Source of the DNA: a bacterium 1xD42-67
GTDB taxonomy: Bacteria; Bacillota; Clostridia; Oscillospirales; Oscillospiraceae
Assembly: GCA_003612335.1 (NCBI GenBank)
Contig: RAYO01000016.1
Coordinates: 1-64,000 of the forward strand
DNA: 64,000 bases
Direction of reading: 5' to 3'
Shown: in pieces, positions 49,941 to 59,207 of the stretch
Layout: each line of letters starts with the position of its first letter
Position numbering within the stretch: the stretch's first letter is position 1
Translations under genes and position numbers: made by a program
Notes under the pieces: model-generated
Databases searched by the model: none
Seen by the model: the letters and a program-made list of their open reading frames with translations, nothing else
What the model was told of the DNA's origin: nothing

Positions 49941-51275
49941 TCATGCCTCACTTACGATTCGAACTTCTGACAGTGTATTATACCCTATCTTCTCCAAATA
50001 GGCCAGTTCTTTTTTTCCGATCCGCTCCCCGGGGGCCACCACCGGGACGCCGGGGGGGTAGGGGGCGATCTGACAGGCGGCGATCTCCCCTTCGCAGTCC
50101 TTCAAAGGTCTCGGCCACTTCCGGACGGGGGCGAAGAGGGCCTGACTGGGGGAGAGGACTCGCTCCGGAATGGGCGGGGCGGGGATGGGGGGACAGTCCC
50201 CCATCTGGTCCCGCAGCTCCTCCAGGGCCCGCTCCAGACGGTAAAGATCCTCGTCGCTGTCTTGGGCAGTGCAGATGAAGACCACATGGCCCCCGTCCTC
50301 CATCTCCGGATAGATGCCCCTCTCTCTCAGCGCCTTTGCAAAGGCGGGGCCGTCCTTCACCTTCAGCACGAACCGGGTGGGATCCAGGGAAAATCCGTGG
50401 TACGGCCTGTCGGTCAGGCTGGGGAATCTCTGCCGCAGCTCCGCCACTCGGACGGCGGTCCGCTGATATCCCCAGACACCGGTCTCCTCCATCCACTGGC
50501 GGGCCAGGTCGATAGAAGCCAAGATGGGGTAAGAGGGGCTGGAGGTGCCGAAGACCGAGGCCGTCTGCCGCGCCTGGTCCAGCTCAAAGCCGTCGAAAAA
50601 GAGCAGGGCGGCCTGTCCCATGGCAGGGAGGGTCTTGTGGGCGGACACCGTCACCACGTCCGCCCCCCAGAAGGGGGCCAGGCCCAGGAAGGTCAAGTGG
50701 GCCCCGTGGGCGCCGTCTACGAAAAGTTTTCCACCATGGGCGTGGATGACCCGGGAGATGGCCCCGACATTCGATAATGTTCCGGCATATGTGGGGGAGG
50801 TGATACATACCGTTTTGATATCCGGACATCTCTCCAGAGCTTTTTCCACATCCTCCGGAGAGATGGGGCCGGGGATATTCTCCTCCCTCAGCCAGGGCCG
50901 CTCCAGCCAGACGGGCTCCAGGTCCAGCAGGGCCAGGGCGTTGAAGGCCGCCCGGTGGCAGCCCCGGTCCATGAGCACCCGGTCTCTTGGCCTGCAGCAC
51001 AGGGCCAGCCCGGTGTGGATCCCCATGGTGGATCCGCCGGTGAGGAACTGGCAGCAGTCAAAGCCGAAGAGGTCCGCCCACAGCCGCTGGGCGGAGTCGA
51101 AGGGCTCGCCGGCCTCGTAGAGGTCCCCTGTCCCGGGCAGTTCGGTGATATCGATAGGGGCCAGCCCCGCCAGCTCCGGGGCCGGGAGGAACGTCCCCTT
51201 GTGTCCCGGCATATGGAACCGGAGGGATCCGCGGCCAGCGTAGTCCCGCAGGACGTCGTAGAGGGGGGTGGGCAT
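49941..51275 (-). CDS. Orn/Lys/Arg decarboxylase-family PLP enzyme
   Basis: The 444-residue protein matches the short YaaO/SpeA-type PLP decarboxylases: FHMPGHKG near the N-terminus, DITELPGTGDLYEA, GSTMGIHTG and the PLP lysine in SAHKTLPAMGQAALLF (about residue 226). It lacks the large N-terminal wing of inducible enterobacterial enzymes. Likely substrate is arginine, lysine or ornithine, giving a polyamine or diamine. In Bacillus yaaO also lies near holB and yaaT. Start 51275 has AAGGAAGGAG upstream. Confidence 0.9.
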   Translation of the reverse strand: MPTPLYDVLRDYAGRGSLRFHMPGHKGTFLPAPELAGLAPIDITELPGTGDLYEAGEPFDSAQRLWADLFGFDCCQFLTGGSTMGIHTGLALCCRPRDRVLMDRGCHRAAFNALALLDLEPVWLERPWLREENIPGPISPEDVEKALERCPDIKTVCITSPTYAGTLSNVGAISRVIHAHGGKLFVDGAHGAHLTFLGLAPFWGADVVTVSAHKTLPAMGQAALLFFDGFELDQARQTASVFGTSSPSYPILASIDLARQWMEETGVWGYQRTAVRVAELRQRFPSLTDRPYHGFSLDPTRFVLKVKDGPAFAKALRERGIYPEMEDGGHVVFICTAQDSDEDLYRLERALEELRDQMGDCPPIPAPPIPERVLSPSQALFAPVRKWPRPLKDCEGEIAACQIAPYPPGVPVVAPGERIGKKELAYLEKIGYNTLSEVRIVSEA

Positions 51276-51293
51276 AGCAGAACTCCTTCCTTT

Positions 51294-51323
51294 TTGCAGG
51301 GGCGGCTATGAGCCGCCCCTGCA
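51294..51323. repeat. Family 2-like single hairpin
   Basis: TGCAGGGGCGGCT and AGCCGCCCCTGCA are perfect arms around ATG. The stem matches the ends of the repeats at 8811-8876 and 60316-60399. It lies just before the decarboxylase Shine-Dalgarno. Confidence 0.7.
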
Positions 51324-51325
51324 GC

Positions 51326-51354
51326 AAAAAGGCGGAAGGGTCTCCCCTTCCGCC
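51326..51354 (-). terminator. Intrinsic terminator of the yidC-jag operon
   Basis: On the minus strand GGCGGAAGGG and CCCTTCCGCC (51331-51354) form a stem followed by TTTTT (51326-51330). It lies nine bases after the jag stop. Confidence 0.88.
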
Positions 51355-51362
51355 TGTGCTGT

Positions 51363-52370
51363 TCATCTCTGATGGGGGGCGTAAGCAACCACGGTGCGGC
51401 GGTTGGGCTCCACGCCGGTGGAGTAGGTAGTGACGCCCTTGTAGTCCTGGAGAGCGGTATGGATCACATGACGCTCGTAGGCGTTCATGGGCTCCAGGGT
51501 CATGTTCTTCCGGTACTTGACCACCTTGCCCGCCACCTTGATGGCCAGCCGCTGGAGGGATTCCTCCCGCTTGGCCCGGTAGCCCTCGGCGTCCACATGG
51601 ATCCTGACCCGCTTGGACTGGCCGCGGTTGACGGTGTAGCTGGTGAGCTGCTGGATCGCATCCAGGGTCTCTCCCCGGCGGCCGATGATGGCCCCCAGGT
51701 CTCTGCCCTGGAGGACGACCTTGTAGTTGCCCTCGCTGGTGATGAAGATCTCGGGGGCGGCCTGGACCTTCAAATGCTCCATCAGACCGGTGAGGAAGGT
51801 GCGGATCTGACCGGCCTTCTCATCGTCAGGGGCGGCGGGATCCATGGTCACCGGGGCCTGGGGCGCGGGAGCGGAGCCGATCAGCACCTCGTCCCCCTCC
51901 TGGAGGCGCTCCTCCCGCCGGGGACGGGGCCGTTCCCGGCGCTCCGGCCGGGACTGGCGCTGCTTCGGGGGGGCCATGCCCGGCTTGGCGGCCAGGATGG
52001 TCTCCTCTGCCACGGGCGCAGCGGGGACCTCCTCCTTCACCGCCGGTCTGGGGGCGGGAGCGGCCTTCTGCGCAGGCTTGGCGGCGGCAAGGACGGTCTC
52101 CTCACGCTCAGGGGTGGGCTTAGCCGCCGGGAGGACAGGCGCCGGGGCCTCCTCTAAAAGGGGCTCGTCAGTGACGGGGCGGGGCTTCCCGTCCACCTCC
52201 TGATAGCTCACCCGGACCTTGGCGGGGTTGCTGCCAAAGCCCAGGAACCCGGACTTCGCCCGTTCGATGACCTCCACTGACACATCGTCCCGGTCCAGGC
52301 CCAGCTGGAACAGGGCGGCAGAGATGGCGTCTTCCTCAGAGCGTCCGGTGGTCTCGATCCATTTCAACAT
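51363..52370 (-). CDS. jag: RNA-binding protein Jag/KhpB (EloR)
   Basis: The 335-residue protein has the Jag-N domain (about 1-55, ERAKSGFLGFGSNPAKV), a long Ala/Pro/Arg-rich linker (about 60-180), a KH domain with IGRRGE (GxxG) and an R3H domain ending GVEPNRRTVVAYAP. KhpB binds RNA with KhpA and controls cell elongation in streptococci. Start 52370 lies three bases after the yidC stop. The linker is longer than in Bacillus Jag and has a basic patch (RPERRERPRPRREER). Confidence 0.92.
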   Translation of the reverse strand: MLKWIETTGRSEEDAISAALFQLGLDRDDVSVEVIERAKSGFLGFGSNPAKVRVSYQEVDGKPRPVTDEPLLEEAPAPVLPAAKPTPEREETVLAAAKPAQKAAPAPRPAVKEEVPAAPVAEETILAAKPGMAPPKQRQSRPERRERPRPRREERLQEGDEVLIGSAPAPQAPVTMDPAAPDDEKAGQIRTFLTGLMEHLKVQAAPEIFITSEGNYKVVLQGRDLGAIIGRRGETLDAIQQLTSYTVNRGQSKRVRIHVDAEGYRAKREESLQRLAIKVAGKVVKYRKNMTLEPMNAYERHVIHTALQDYKGVTTYSTGVEPNRRTVVAYAPHQR

Positions 52371-52373
52371 CGC

Positions 52374-53864
52374 TCAGCTCTCCTCCTCATCCACTTCGAC
52401 CTCGATCTCCTCGACCTCCACTTCCACCTCTTCGGTCTCGGCGGGGGGCTCCTCAGTCATCGGGGGCCGGGCAGAGACCGCCTCCGGGGCCTGGACGGCC
52501 TTGGGCTGTTCCTCTTCCTTGGTCTCAGTGGATCTGCCTTTCTTCTTCCCGGCGGCCTGGGCCTGAGCCTGGGCCCGGAAGATCTCATTGGGGTCAGTAT
52601 AAGGGGTGACGCCGCCGTAGCGGCCGGGGATATAGGACCGGCCCCTGGCATAGGCGCGGATGCCCTCTCGGCTGTCATCCTTGTTCACGCCCTCGTGGTC
52701 AGGCTCCTCGTCCTTCTTCTTCGCCTTCTTCTTGCCCCGGTTCTTCTTCTCCTCCTCAAGGCGGCGCTGGCGCTCCAGCCGGGCCTCCTCCTTGCGGCGC
52801 TTCTCTTCTTCCTTCTCCTCGGCCTCCCGCCGGGCAGCGGCCTCCCGAGCAGCCTCATAGTCCTTCTTCAGCATCTTGCCGCAGATGACCTCCTGGCCCA
52901 TCGTAACGAAATACTGGGCGATCCAGTACACAGTCAGGCCGGCGGGGATCGTGAAGCCGATCCAGATGGACATGACAGGCATCAGCCAGAGCATCATCTT
53001 GTTGGTGCTGTCCATCTGCTTGTTCTCAGACTGCTTGTTCATCTGGTTCGTGGCCATAGACACCTTCATGCTCAGGAAGGATGTCACCACCGAGATGACG
53101 GGGAGGAGGAACAGGCCGATGGAGCCCCAATCCATCCCTCTCTTCCAGAACATGAGGGTGGGGATCTGGGACAGGTCGATGCCCAGGAACTGGAAGTCCA
53201 GGATGAACAGGCTCTCCCCTGCGCCGGGGAAGTAGCTGCTCAGCGCCCCCTGGAGGGCGGGCAGGTTGGTGGAATCGATCTGGGACAGCAGATACAGCTG
53301 GTTGAAGGACCCATTTTGGAACAGACCGGAGAGGATCCCGTCTTTATTCTTCCAAAGGCCGTCTACCACCAGCTGGAGCTCTCCGTTGGAGACCTTCTCG
53401 CCGATGCTGTTGACGATCTTATCCATGGCCCCCTGGGGCACCCAGCCGTTGGCCACGGCCAGCGTCCCCCAGTCCAGCTGGGCGGCCAGCACCTGGATCT
53501 GCTCGCCGGTCAGGCCCATGAAGTAGGTCAAAGGCTCACGGATGACCCCATACAGGGCGATCAGCACGAACATGGGGATCAGGGACCACAGGCAGCCGCC
53601 CATGGGGTTGACCTTCTCCTTCTCATAGAGCTTCTGCAGCTCCAGGTTGTAGCGCTCCCGGTCTTTGCCATACATCTTCTGGAGCTTCTGCATCTTCTCT
53701 GAGAGCATGGTGGTCTGGATCATGCTCTTCTTGCTCTTCAGAGTGACGGGGAACAGGAGCAGCTTGACCACCACAGCGAACAGGATCAGGGCAATACCAT
53801 AGCTGTGGAACAAGTTGTAGAACAGCAGCAGCAGCCAGGCAAAGGGTTGTAGAATGATACCCAC
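52374..53864 (-). CDS. yidC: Membrane protein insertase YidC/SpoIIIJ with a long charged tail
   Basis: The 496-residue protein has the YidC membrane core: first segment near 10-40, then a basic loop, and later segments near 90-115, 245-275 and 285-325. It inserts Sec-dependent and independent proteins. There is no clear lipobox. An extra region of about 100 residues lies between the second and third core segments. The C-terminal tail (about 335-496) is first Lys/Arg/Glu-rich, likely helical, and ends in an acidic Glu/Val repeat (EVEVEVEEIEVEVDEEES). Start is GTG with GGAGG upstream. Confidence 0.9.
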   Translation of the reverse strand: MGIILQPFAWLLLLFYNLFHSYGIALILFAVVVKLLLFPVTLKSKKSMIQTTMLSEKMQKLQKMYGKDRERYNLELQKLYEKEKVNPMGGCLWSLIPMFVLIALYGVIREPLTYFMGLTGEQIQVLAAQLDWGTLAVANGWVPQGAMDKIVNSIGEKVSNGELQLVVDGLWKNKDGILSGLFQNGSFNQLYLLSQIDSTNLPALQGALSSYFPGAGESLFILDFQFLGIDLSQIPTLMFWKRGMDWGSIGLFLLPVISVVTSFLSMKVSMATNQMNKQSENKQMDSTNKMMLWLMPVMSIWIGFTIPAGLTVYWIAQYFVTMGQEVICGKMLKKDYEAAREAAARREAEEKEEEKRRKEEARLERQRRLEEEKKNRGKKKAKKKDEEPDHEGVNKDDSREGIRAYARGRSYIPGRYGGVTPYTDPNEIFRAQAQAQAAGKKKGRSTETKEEEQPKAVQAPEAVSARPPMTEEPPAETEEVEVEVEEIEVEVDEEES

Positions 53865-53901
53865 TAAATGTTACCTCCGCTCAATATTTGTGGCAGATAT
53901 C

Positions 53902-54120
53902 CTATGGCACAGGGTCATATTCGACGGACTCCTGCCGGTGGAAAGGGTGGCACCGCGCGAGCCTGCGCAGGGCCAGCCAGCTCCCCTTCGCCGCGCCATA
54001 CTTCTCCACCGCCTCCAGAGCATATTCTGAACAGGTAGGGATGAAGCGGCAGCAAGGGGGGCGCAGGGGGGAGAGGGACCGCCGGTAACAGCGGATCAGG
54101 GCCAGGAGGAGGGATCTCAT
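53902..54120 (-). CDS. yidD: Membrane protein insertion efficiency factor YidD
   Basis: The 72-residue protein has the full YidD pattern: [39 protein letters not shown] and the end CHPF. It aids YidC-dependent insertion and sits at the inner face of the membrane. The ATG overlaps the rnpA stop (ATGA). Position between rnpA and yidC is universal. Confidence 0.95.
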   Translation of the reverse strand: MRSLLLALIRCYRRSLSPLRPPCCRFIPTCSEYALEAVEKYGAAKGSWLALRRLARCHPFHRQESVEYDPVP

Positions 54121-54473
54121 CGGGGCCTGTCCCCTTTCGGAGCCAGGAGGCCCAGCTTCTTCACCAGCTGACCGAAGCTGCGGACCAGCTCGCTGTGCCG
54201 GCCGTAGATCGCCCGGGCACGGGCCACGATCACCACGTCGTAGCCGGAGAGCAGCTCCTCCTCGCGGGTGCGGTACAGCTCACGGATCCGGCGGCGGGCC
54301 CGGTTGCGCTTGACGGCGTTGCCCAACTTCACCCCGGTGGTGATGCCCAGCCGGCTCACCGGCCGGCCGTTCTTCCGGCAGTAGATGACGAAATAGGGGG
54401 ACACAGCGCTCTTCCCCTTGTTGTACAGCCGGCGGAACTCATGATTCTGCTTTAGGGAGATGGTATGTTCCAT
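54117..54473 (-). CDS. rnpA: Ribonuclease P protein component
   Basis: The 118-residue protein has the RnpA signature [14 protein letters not shown] (about 58-71) and starts [20 protein letters not shown]. With the RNase P RNA it matures tRNA 5' ends. The ATG at 54473 has GGAGG upstream; ten residues further up is an in-frame start without one. Confidence 0.95.
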   Translation of the reverse strand: MEHTISLKQNHEFRRLYNKGKSAVSPYFVIYCRKNGRPVSRLGITTGVKLGNAVKRNRARRRIRELYRTREEELLSGYDVVIVARARAIYGRHSELVRSFGQLVKKLGLLAPKGDRPR

Positions 54474-54610
54474 GCTGTCCTCCGTTGAAAGGCGCATATG
54501 CACATATAGGGCGGGGGAATATTTCCCACGCCCCTGCTGTGTGCGCTATATCCACTGTGTCCTTCTATCCCGTCTCATCCAAGGACCGGCTGTGTGCCGG
54601 TCCCCTCCCC

Positions 54611-54745
54611 TCAGTGGGTCAGGCGGACGCGGCCCTTGGCGCGGCGGCGGGCCAGCACCTTGCGGCCGTTGCGGGTAGCCATACGCTTGCGGAAGCCGTG
54701 CTCCTTGGAGCGCTGGCGCTTTTTGGGCTGATAGGTACGAAGCAT
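54611..54745 (-). CDS. rpmH: 50S ribosomal protein L34
   Basis: The 44-residue protein ([18 protein letters not shown], then [13 protein letters not shown]) is L34 at exactly the usual length. AGGAGG lies before the ATG at 54745. It leads the rpmH-rnpA-yidD-yidC-jag operon, transcribed away from oriC. Confidence 0.97.
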   Translation of the reverse strand: MLRTYQPKKRQRSKEHGFRKRMATRNGRKVLARRRAKGRVRLTH

Positions 54746-54876
54746 GGGGGACACCTCCTCATTCGATCTCAAGCCGGCTCTTCCGGCCCAACAACAGCCC
54801 CCGCGGGGCTGCGGTCTGCATGTATCGCCCCTTGGAGACAGGCCCACAGATCCTGCCCCCAAAAGATACGTCCATC

Positions 54877-54906
54877 ATTATAGCGGATAGAGGCCGCCTC
54901 TGTCAA
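54877..54906 (-). promoter_or_regulatory. Sigma-A promoter of rpmH
   Basis: On the minus strand TTGACA (54901-54906), an 18-bp spacer and TATAAT (54877-54882) are consensus. A second TTGACA (54955-54960) with TAAAAT 15 bp away may be a weaker promoter upstream. Confidence 0.85.
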
Positions 54907-55042
54907 CCATATTTTTGCCTCTGGAGAGAGGATATTTTATCAGATCCCCCCTTCTGTCAACATCTTGTAGCCCTTTGGAGCCGCCTCCACGATCGATGCC
55001 CCCCCTCTTGGATACATTTAAAATAAAAGATCGCGAAATATC

Positions 55043-55071
55043 TTGCTGGACCGCCCTTTTTTTGGTATAAT
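55043..55071 (+). promoter_or_regulatory. Sigma-A promoter of dnaA
   Basis: TTGCTG (55043-55048), a 17-bp spacer and TATAAT (55066-55071) precede dnaA by 81 bp. Confidence 0.82.
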
Positions 55072-55152
55072 GGAAGGAGTGGAAAAAACGCTATTTTTTG
55101 ACCCCGAAAAGCGGCCCCGCCGCTTTTTTGACGTCTATCAAGGAGGAACGCT

Positions 55153-56469
55153 ATGGATCCCGCCGCTGAAGTATGGGACAAAGTGAAGTCCCTCATGGGG
55201 GCCGAGATGACGGCCACCACCCTGAACACCTGGTTCGACGACGCCTCCGCCGTCGCCCTGGAGGAGAGCCGCTTCGTCCTGTACAGCCCCACCCGTTTCA
55301 AGCGGGACATCATCGCCGCCCGGTATCTGGTCCCCATCCAGCAGGCGCTCCACGAGCTCTTCTCCGCCGACTTCCAGGTGGATGTCCTCACCGAAGGGGA
55401 ACTGGACACCTTCCAGAAGGAGGCGAAACCCAGCTCCTTCCTCCCGGGGACAGAGGAATATACCTTCGAGCGCTTCGTCGTGGGTGCCTCCAACAAGTTC
55501 GCCCACGCCGCCGCCCGGAAGGTGGCCGACGACCCCGGCGGGAGCTATAACCCCCTGTTCATCTTCGGCAACTCCGGTCTGGGCAAGACCCACCTGCTCT
55601 ACTCGATCGCCCACACCATCCACGCCGCCCACCCCCAGTTCAAGGTGATCTACGTGAAGGGAGACGCCTTCACCAACGAGCTGGTAGCCGCCATCCGGGA
55701 GGGCCGCAATCAGGAGTTCCGGGAGAAATACCGGGGCGCGGACGTGTTCCTCATGGACGACGTACAGTTCATCGCCGGCCGCGACTCTACCCAAGAGGAG
55801 ATGTTCCATACCTTCAACACCCTCTATGAGCTGAAGAAGCAGATCGTATTCACCTCCGACCGGCCGCCGAAGGAGATGCTCCGGCTGGAGGACCGGCTGA
55901 AGACCCGCTTCGAGTGGGGCCTGCTGGCCGATATCGTCCCCCCGGACTACGAGACCCGGGTGGCCATCATCCGCAACAAAGCCATCCGGATGGGGATGGA
56001 GCTGCCCGACTTCCTGATCCAGCTCATCGCCGAGAACATCACCGCCAACGTCCGGCAGATCGAAGGGACGGTGAACAAGATCATGGCCTATCAGGACCTG
56101 ATCGGCGACACGGTGGACAAGAACACCGTCATCCGGGCGGTGAAGGACATCTTCAAGGAAAAATCCGACATCCTGCCCACCGCCGACATCATCATCCAGG
56201 AGGTCTGCAATTTCTACAATATCGAGCCCGCCGTCCTCCGGGGCCAGGGCCGCTCCAAGGACGTCTCCTTGGCCCGGCAGATCGCCATCTATCTGATACG
56301 CCGGATGACCAACCTCTCTCTCAAAGAGATCGGCGTGGAATTCAACGGCCGGGATCACAGCACCGTCCTCAACGCCCTCAACCGGATCGAGGCCCTGGTG
56401 AAGAACGACCCGGAGAAGGCGGAGATCGTCAAAGACATCACCACCAACATCAATGCCAGATATGAATAG
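55153..56469 (+). CDS. dnaA: Chromosomal replication initiator DnaA
   Basis: DnaA binds DnaA boxes at oriC and melts the origin. The 438-residue protein has domain I (about 1-80), a short linker, the AAA+ domain III with Walker A FGNSGLGKTHLL (about 138-149) and Walker B VFLMDDVQFIAG, and domain IV with the DNA-binding signature NGRDHSTVLNAL. Shine-Dalgarno AAGGAGG. Length is a little short because domain II is brief. Confidence 0.97.
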   Translation: MDPAAEVWDKVKSLMGAEMTATTLNTWFDDASAVALEESRFVLYSPTRFKRDIIAARYLVPIQQALHELFSADFQVDVLTEGELDTFQKEAKPSSFLPGTEEYTFERFVVGASNKFAHAAARKVADDPGGSYNPLFIFGNSGLGKTHLLYSIAHTIHAAHPQFKVIYVKGDAFTNELVAAIREGRNQEFREKYRGADVFLMDDVQFIAGRDSTQEEMFHTFNTLYELKKQIVFTSDRPPKEMLRLEDRLKTRFEWGLLADIVPPDYETRVAIIRNKAIRMGMELPDFLIQLIAENITANVRQIEGTVNKIMAYQDLIGDTVDKNTVIRAVKDIFKEKSDILPTADIIIQEVCNFYNIEPAVLRGQGRSKDVSLARQIAIYLIRRMTNLSLKEIGVEFNGRDHSTVLNALNRIEALVKNDPEKAEIVKDITTNINARYE

Positions 56470-56706
56470 AGGGCGTCCTCTGCCCCCGCTCTCCACATCC
56501 TTTTGTGGGATCTTCGTGGAGAGATGTGGATAAAAAACGCCCCTGTGGAAAAGCTTCCGATCCCCTCCACACCCCCTGTGGGCCCGCTCTCCTTACAGCC
56601 CCATGGGTCTGCGCCGTCTTTCCACATTTTTTTCGCCTACGGACTACTGTTACTAAAAAAATATCCTCTCCTCCCCTATGGCGGAGAGAGAACGGAGGAA
56701 CTGCAT
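56470..56706. other. oriC: Probable replication origin oriC (dnaA-dnaN intergenic)
   Basis: The 237-bp gap contains a perfect DnaA box TGTGGATAA (56525-56533, minus-strand TTATCCACA), and relaxed boxes TGTGGAAAA (56544-56552), CTCTCCACA (56489-56497) and CTTTCCACA (56618-56626). After the last box come a short GC part, the trio-like run CTACTGTTACTA (56644-56655, TAG/TAA/CAG/TAG on the other strand) and an AT-rich AAAAAAATAT. That order (boxes, DnaA-trio, AT-rich unwinding element) matches the Bacillus basal unwinding system. Confidence 0.8.
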
Positions 56707-57813
56707 ATGAAATTCTCCTGCGAAAAGGCCCTGCTCTCTGCCGCGGTATCCATCACCTCCCGGGCAGTGGCCGCCAAGAGCTCCATCCAAGCCATGGAGG
56801 GGATCCTGATCGAAGCGGGCCAGTCCCTGCGCCTCACCGGCTACGACCTGGAGACGGGGATCCAGGCCGCCGTCCCCGCTGAGATCGGGGAGGAGGGCTC
56901 GCTGGTGCTGTCCGCCCGCCTCTTCGGGGAGATCGTCCGCAAGCTCCCCGACGACGTGGTGGTGTTCTCCTCCCAGGGGTACACAGTGAACATCAGATGC
57001 GGCCTGTCCGAGTTCAATATCCTGGGCACCGATCCGGAGGAGTTCCCCGAGCTGCCCAACGTGGACCAGCAGAACGCGCTGACCATCAAGCAGCCGGTGC
57101 TGCGGTCTATGATCGGCCAGACCCTCTTCGCCGTCAGTGACAACGAGAGCCGGCCCATCCACACCGGCTCCCTCTTCGAAGTGGACGACACCGGTCTCAC
57201 TGTGGTATCGGTGGATGGCTACCGCCTGGCCCTGCGCCACGAGGGGGTGGAGGAGAAGAAGGGGGCGGATGCCTTCTCTTTCGTGGTCCCCGGCTCCGCC
57301 CTCAATGAGGTGGAGAGGATCTGTTCCGGCGAGGGGGATGTGGTCATCACCCAGGGGGCCCGGCACGTCATGTTCCGCACCGGCGACACTGTCCTGGTCT
57401 GTCGCCGGCTGGAGGGGGACTTTTTGGCTTACCGCAACGCCATCCCCCGGAACAACACGGTCAAGGTGGAGGTGGACGCCCGGGCCCTGCTGGCCTCCAT
57501 CGACCGGGTGTCCCTTATCATCAGCGAGAAGCTCAAGTCCCCTCTGCGCTGTGTCTTCGGGGATGGGATCGTGTCCATCACCACCAGGACCGCCATCGGC
57601 GACGCCGCCGACCAGTGCCCCATCGCCGGCGATGGCGGCGGGCTGGAGATCGGCTTCAACAACAGATATCTCATGGACGCCCTGAAGGCCGCCCCCGCCG
57701 ACAAGCTCCGCATGGAGTTCACCTCCGGCGTGGCCCCCTGTGTCATCCTCCCTGCAGAAGGGGAAGAGGATTTCACCTATATGGTCCTGCCGGTGCGGCT
57801 GAAGGCGAACTGA
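56707..57813 (+). CDS. dnaN: DNA polymerase III beta subunit (sliding clamp)
   Basis: The 368-residue protein has three similar clamp domains; it starts MKFSCEKALLSAAVSITSRA and ends with the conserved YMVLPVRLK. It encircles DNA and gives processivity to the polymerase. Shine-Dalgarno GGAGGA. Order dnaA-dnaN-yaaA-recF is canonical. Confidence 0.97.
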   Translation: MKFSCEKALLSAAVSITSRAVAAKSSIQAMEGILIEAGQSLRLTGYDLETGIQAAVPAEIGEEGSLVLSARLFGEIVRKLPDDVVVFSSQGYTVNIRCGLSEFNILGTDPEEFPELPNVDQQNALTIKQPVLRSMIGQTLFAVSDNESRPIHTGSLFEVDDTGLTVVSVDGYRLALRHEGVEEKKGADAFSFVVPGSALNEVERICSGEGDVVITQGARHVMFRTGDTVLVCRRLEGDFLAYRNAIPRNNTVKVEVDARALLASIDRVSLIISEKLKSPLRCVFGDGIVSITTRTAIGDAADQCPIAGDGGGLEIGFNNRYLMDALKAAPADKLRMEFTSGVAPCVILPAEGEEDFTYMVLPVRLKAN

Positions 57814-57882
57814 TACCCGTCCGCCTCTTGTCATACAGAGCGGGAGCTCTGACCGCAGGACGAAACAGTGAAGGAGAACGAG

Positions 57883-58098
57883 ATGGAGACACACGAGATT
57901 AAGATACACACCGAATATATCAAGCTCCAGGACCTGCTCAAGTTCGCCGGAGCGGTGGAGACAGGGGGAGACGCCAAGCTGATCGTCCAGGAGGGCCGGG
58001 TGACGGTCAACGGAGAGCCCTGCACCATGCGGGGGAAGAAGCTGCGCCCCGGAGACCGGGCGGCGGTCGACGGTGAGACGGAGCTGGTCGTCACGTGA
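57883..58098 (+). CDS. yaaA: S4-domain RNA-binding protein YaaA
   Basis: The 71-residue protein is a single S4 domain ([21 protein letters not shown], then VNGE and RGKKLRPGD). Bacillus YaaA is linked to ribosome assembly. The ATG at 57883 has AAGGAG nine bases upstream. Its last base pair overlaps the recF start. Confidence 0.93.
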   Translation: METHEIKIHTEYIKLQDLLKFAGAVETGGDAKLIVQEGRVTVNGEPCTMRGKKLRPGDRAAVDGETELVVT

Positions 58099-59198
58099 TC
58101 GTCGAGCGGTTAGAGCTGGGCTCCTTCCGCAGCTACGCCCATCTGGAAGCAGAGTTCGACCCCCGGGTCAACCTGATCTATGGGGACAACGCCCAGGGGA
58201 AGACCAACCTGCTGGAATCCATCGCCTATCTCTCTGCCGCCCGGTCCCACCGGGCCCGGTACGACCGGGAGATGATCATGCTGGACATGGGTTCCGCGTT
58301 CGTCAAGGGGGGGATCCTCAGCCGGGGGCGGGACTTCGTGCTGGAGGCCCGCCTCTTCCGGGGCCGGGGCCGGCAGCTCTATTCCAACGGCGTGAAGCTG
58401 AAGAGCGCCGGGGAGCTGGCGGGGATCCTGGACACGGTGCTCTTCTGTCCCGAGGATCTGTCCCTCATCCGAGCGGGGGCGGCGGAGCGGCGGAAGTTCC
58501 TCAACGGGGCGATCTGCCAGCTGCGGCCCCGATACGCCCAGGCCCTGGCGGAGCATGACCGGCTCTATGACCACAAGACCCGGATCCTCCGGGACTGGCC
58601 GGAGGACCCCTCTCTCCTCCAGCTGCTGGACGACTTCGATCTGCGTATGGCCCAGACCGGGTCCATCCTCATCCACTACCGGGCCCACTTCATCAAGCGC
58701 CTGCGGGAGCGGGCCCCTGCCATCCACAGGGAGTTCTCCGGGGGCCGGGAGGAGCTGGGCCTGGAGTATGAGACGGTGTCCACGGTGGAGGATCCCCTGG
58801 CCCCGCCTCGGGAGCTGCTCCCCCTCCTGCTGGAGCACCAGGAGAAGCACCGCAAGGCGGAGATCGACAGCCGGCAGTGTCTGTCCGGCCCCCACAAGGA
58901 CGATCTGGCCGTCACCATCGGCGGGAGGAGCGCCAAGACCTACGCCTCCCAGGGCCAGACCCGCACCGCCGCCCTGTCCCTCAAGCTGGCTCAGCGGGAG
59001 ATCTTCCAGGAGGAGACCGGGGAGTGGCCCGTCCTCCTGCTGGACGACGTCCTCTCTGAGCTGGACCCCAGACGGCAGGCCTTCGTCCTCAACCGGATCC
59101 GGGGCGGGCAGGTGTTCATCACCTGCTGCGAGGAAGAAAAGCTGGAGGGCCTGGAGGGGGGCAGGGCCTTCCATATCCACGACGGAAGGCTGGCCTAG
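58095..59198 (+). CDS. recF: DNA repair protein RecF
   Basis: RecF with RecO and RecR loads RecA at gaps. The 367-residue SMC-like ATPase has Walker [14 protein letters not shown] (about 32-44), the signature region SGPHKDDL and Walker [13 protein letters not shown]. The start is GTG at 58095, overlapping the yaaA stop (GTGA). Length is normal. Confidence 0.96.
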   Translation: MIVERLELGSFRSYAHLEAEFDPRVNLIYGDNAQGKTNLLESIAYLSAARSHRARYDREMIMLDMGSAFVKGGILSRGRDFVLEARLFRGRGRQLYSNGVKLKSAGELAGILDTVLFCPEDLSLIRAGAAERRKFLNGAICQLRPRYAQALAEHDRLYDHKTRILRDWPEDPSLLQLLDDFDLRMAQTGSILIHYRAHFIKRLRERAPAIHREFSGGREELGLEYETVSTVEDPLAPPRELLPLLLEHQEKHRKAEIDSRQCLSGPHKDDLAVTIGGRSAKTYASQGQTRTAALSLKLAQREIFQEETGEWPVLLLDDVLSELDPRRQAFVLNRIRGGQVFITCCEEEKLEGLEGGRAFHIHDGRLA

Positions 59199-59207
59199 GA
59201 GGAAGGT

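Larger units (their letters stand above)
54746..55152. other. rpmH-dnaA intergenic region
   Basis: These 407 bases hold two leftward promoters for rpmH (54877-54906 and a weaker one at about 54934-54960) and one rightward promoter for dnaA (55043-55071). I see no exact DnaA boxes and no open frame that can be supported. Confidence 0.7.

Noticed and set aside
58086-58099. parS-like CACGTG at the yaaA-recF junction
   Set aside because: The flanks do not match TGTTNCACGTGAAACA beyond the core.
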